Of a stretch of 15,382 nt of DNA, positions 14,439 to 15,382 are shown piece after piece; the first letter of the stretch is position 1, and each line of letters starts with the position of its first letter. The notes below the pieces were generated by a model, which worked only from the letters and a program-made list of their open reading frames with translations, did no database searches and was not told where the DNA came from. The position numbers and the translations under genes were made by a program. The stretch comes from Hydrogenophaga sp. (lineage in GTDB: Bacteria; Pseudomonadota; Gammaproteobacteria; Burkholderiales; Burkholderiaceae_C), in NCBI GenBank assembly GCA_020047875.1, contig JAIFNE010000037.1, positions 1 through 15,382 of the forward strand, read 5' to 3'.

Positions 14439-15382
14439 TTGGCCAAAAAAACCTTCCTTGATTTCGAGCAGCCGATCGCGGAACTCGAAAGCAAGATCGA
14501 CGAATTGCGGTATGTGCAGACCGAATCGGCGGTCGACATTTCCGAAGAGATCGAGCAGCTCTCCGGCAAGAGCCTGCAGCTCACCAAAGACATCTACAGC
14601 AACCTCACGCCGTGGCAGATCACCAAGATCGCGCGCCATGCCGACCGGCCCTACACGCTGGATTACGTGCGCGACATCTTCACCCACTTCCAGGAGCTGC
14701 ACGGCGACCGCCATTTCGCCGACGACCTTGCCATCGTGGGCGGTCTGGCGCGATTCAACGGCCAGCCCTGCATGGTGCTGGGGCATCAGAAGGGCCGCGA
14801 CACCAAGGAGCGCAGCCTGCGCAACTTTGGCATGACCAAGCCCGAGGGTTACCGCAAGGCACTGCGGCTGATGAAGCTGGCGGAAAAGTTCCGTCTACCG
14901 GTGTTCACGTTTGTCGACACGCCGGGTGCCTACCCGGGTATTGACGCCGAAGAGCGCGGGCAGTCGGAAGCCATTGGCCGCAACATTTTCGAGATGGCGC
15001 AGCTGGAGGTGCCTATCATCTCCACCATCATCGGTGAGGGCGGGTCGGGCGGCGCGCTGGCGATTTCGGTGGCCGATCAGGTGCTGATGCTTCAGTACGC
15101 GGTGTATTCGGTGATCAGCCCCGAGGGCTGCGCCTCGATTCTGTGGAAAACCAGCGACCGCGCCAGCGACGCTGCCGATGCCCTGGGCATCACCGCGCAC
15201 CGGCTCAAGGCGCTCGGTCTGGTGGACAAGATCGTGAGCGAGCCGGTGGGCGGCGCCCACCGCGACCACAAGCAGATGGCGGCTTTTCTCAAGCGCGCGC
15301 TCAACGACGCGTGGCGGCAGTTGGCCGACCTCAAGACCGAGGAACTGGTCGAGAGGCGGTATGCGCGCCTGAACAGCTATGG
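14439..15382 (+). CDS. accA: Acetyl-CoA carboxylase carboxyltransferase subunit alpha (3' end outside window)
   Basis: AccA with AccD forms the carboxyltransferase that moves CO2 from biotin on BCCP to acetyl-CoA, giving malonyl-CoA for fatty acid synthesis in the cytoplasm. 314 residues are visible; about ten are missing at the right edge by family length. Landmarks are FLDFEQPIAELESKI at the N-terminus, QELHGDRHFADD (85-96), GHQKGRDTKER (115-125), FVDTPGAYPGIDAEERGQSEAI (158-179) and the oxyanion-forming loop GEGGSGGALAI (199-209), then YSVISPEGCASILW. Translation starts at TTG, supported by an AGGAG seven bases upstream. It follows the glycosylase gene after 117 nt; the order cysS - glycosylase - accA is a familiar Burkholderiales arrangement. 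Identification is firm. Confidence 0.96.
   Translation, partial: MAKKTFLDFEQPIAELESKIDELRYVQTESAVDISEEIEQLSGKSLQLTKDIYSNLTPWQITKIARHADRPYTLDYVRDIFTHFQELHGDRHFADDLAIVGGLARFNGQPCMVLGHQKGRDTKERSLRNFGMTKPEGYRKALRLMKLAEKFRLPVFTFVDTPGAYPGIDAEERGQSEAIGRNIFEMAQLEVPIISTIIGEGGSGGALAISVADQVLMLQYAVYSVISPEGCASILWKTSDRASDAADALGITAHRLKALGLVDKIVSEPVGGAHRDHKQMAAFLKRALNDAWRQLADLKTEELVERRYARLNSY

Overview
The window is high-GC DNA that reads as a chromosomal stretch of a betaproteobacterium of the order Burkholderiales, most like Comamonadaceae (Hydrogenophaga/Acidovorax-type). The basis is the style of the housekeeping proteins, the gene order cysS - 3-methyladenine glycosylase - accA, the envelope-gene order, and the palindromic intergenic repeats. 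No phage, plasmid, CRISPR array, rRNA or tRNA was seen.

Layout. (1) Positions 1-2730, minus strand: the start of nrdR (cut by the window edge), glyA behind a ZTP (pfl) riboswitch, and a membrane-anchored lytic-transglycosylase-like protein. (2) 2731-3809 is a roughly 1.1-kb region without a convincing gene. It holds divergent sigma70-like promoters, three degenerate ~21-bp repeats, a strong plus-strand terminator and two adjoining palindromic elements. (3) 3810-6518, plus strand: a 902-residue DUF349 protein. (4) 6538-12103, minus strand: a tightly packed six-gene run, in transcription order TPR/Cds6-like protein, YkuD L,D-transpeptidase, periplasmic cyclophilin, cytoplasmic cyclophilin, lpxH and mtfA. 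Several of these genes act in the cell envelope (peptidoglycan cross-linking, periplasmic folding, lipid A synthesis). (5) 12339 to the end, plus strand: cysS, an AlkA-type DNA glycosylase overlapping it, and accA (truncated by the window).

Four departures stand out. lpxH carries an in-frame 165-bp insertion that is a nearly perfect long palindrome flanked by CTAG/TA, as expected for an IS630/Tc1-type MITE; it adds 55 residues to the predicted enzyme without a stop. glyA lacks about 35 nt in the phosphate-binding region, which breaks the frame. cysS is broken twice, by the loss of about 4 nt and about 50 nt. Because glyA and especially cysS are normally indispensable, these three losses may be sequencing or assembly drop-outs rather than real mutations.

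The genes are otherwise ordinary housekeeping genes. I do not see a new multi-gene defence or biosynthetic system. The best leads are the palindrome domesticated inside lpxH, the orphan transcription unit with palindromes at 2.9-3.7 kb, and the paired Cds6-type C-terminal domains in the L,D-transpeptidase and the TPR protein next to it.
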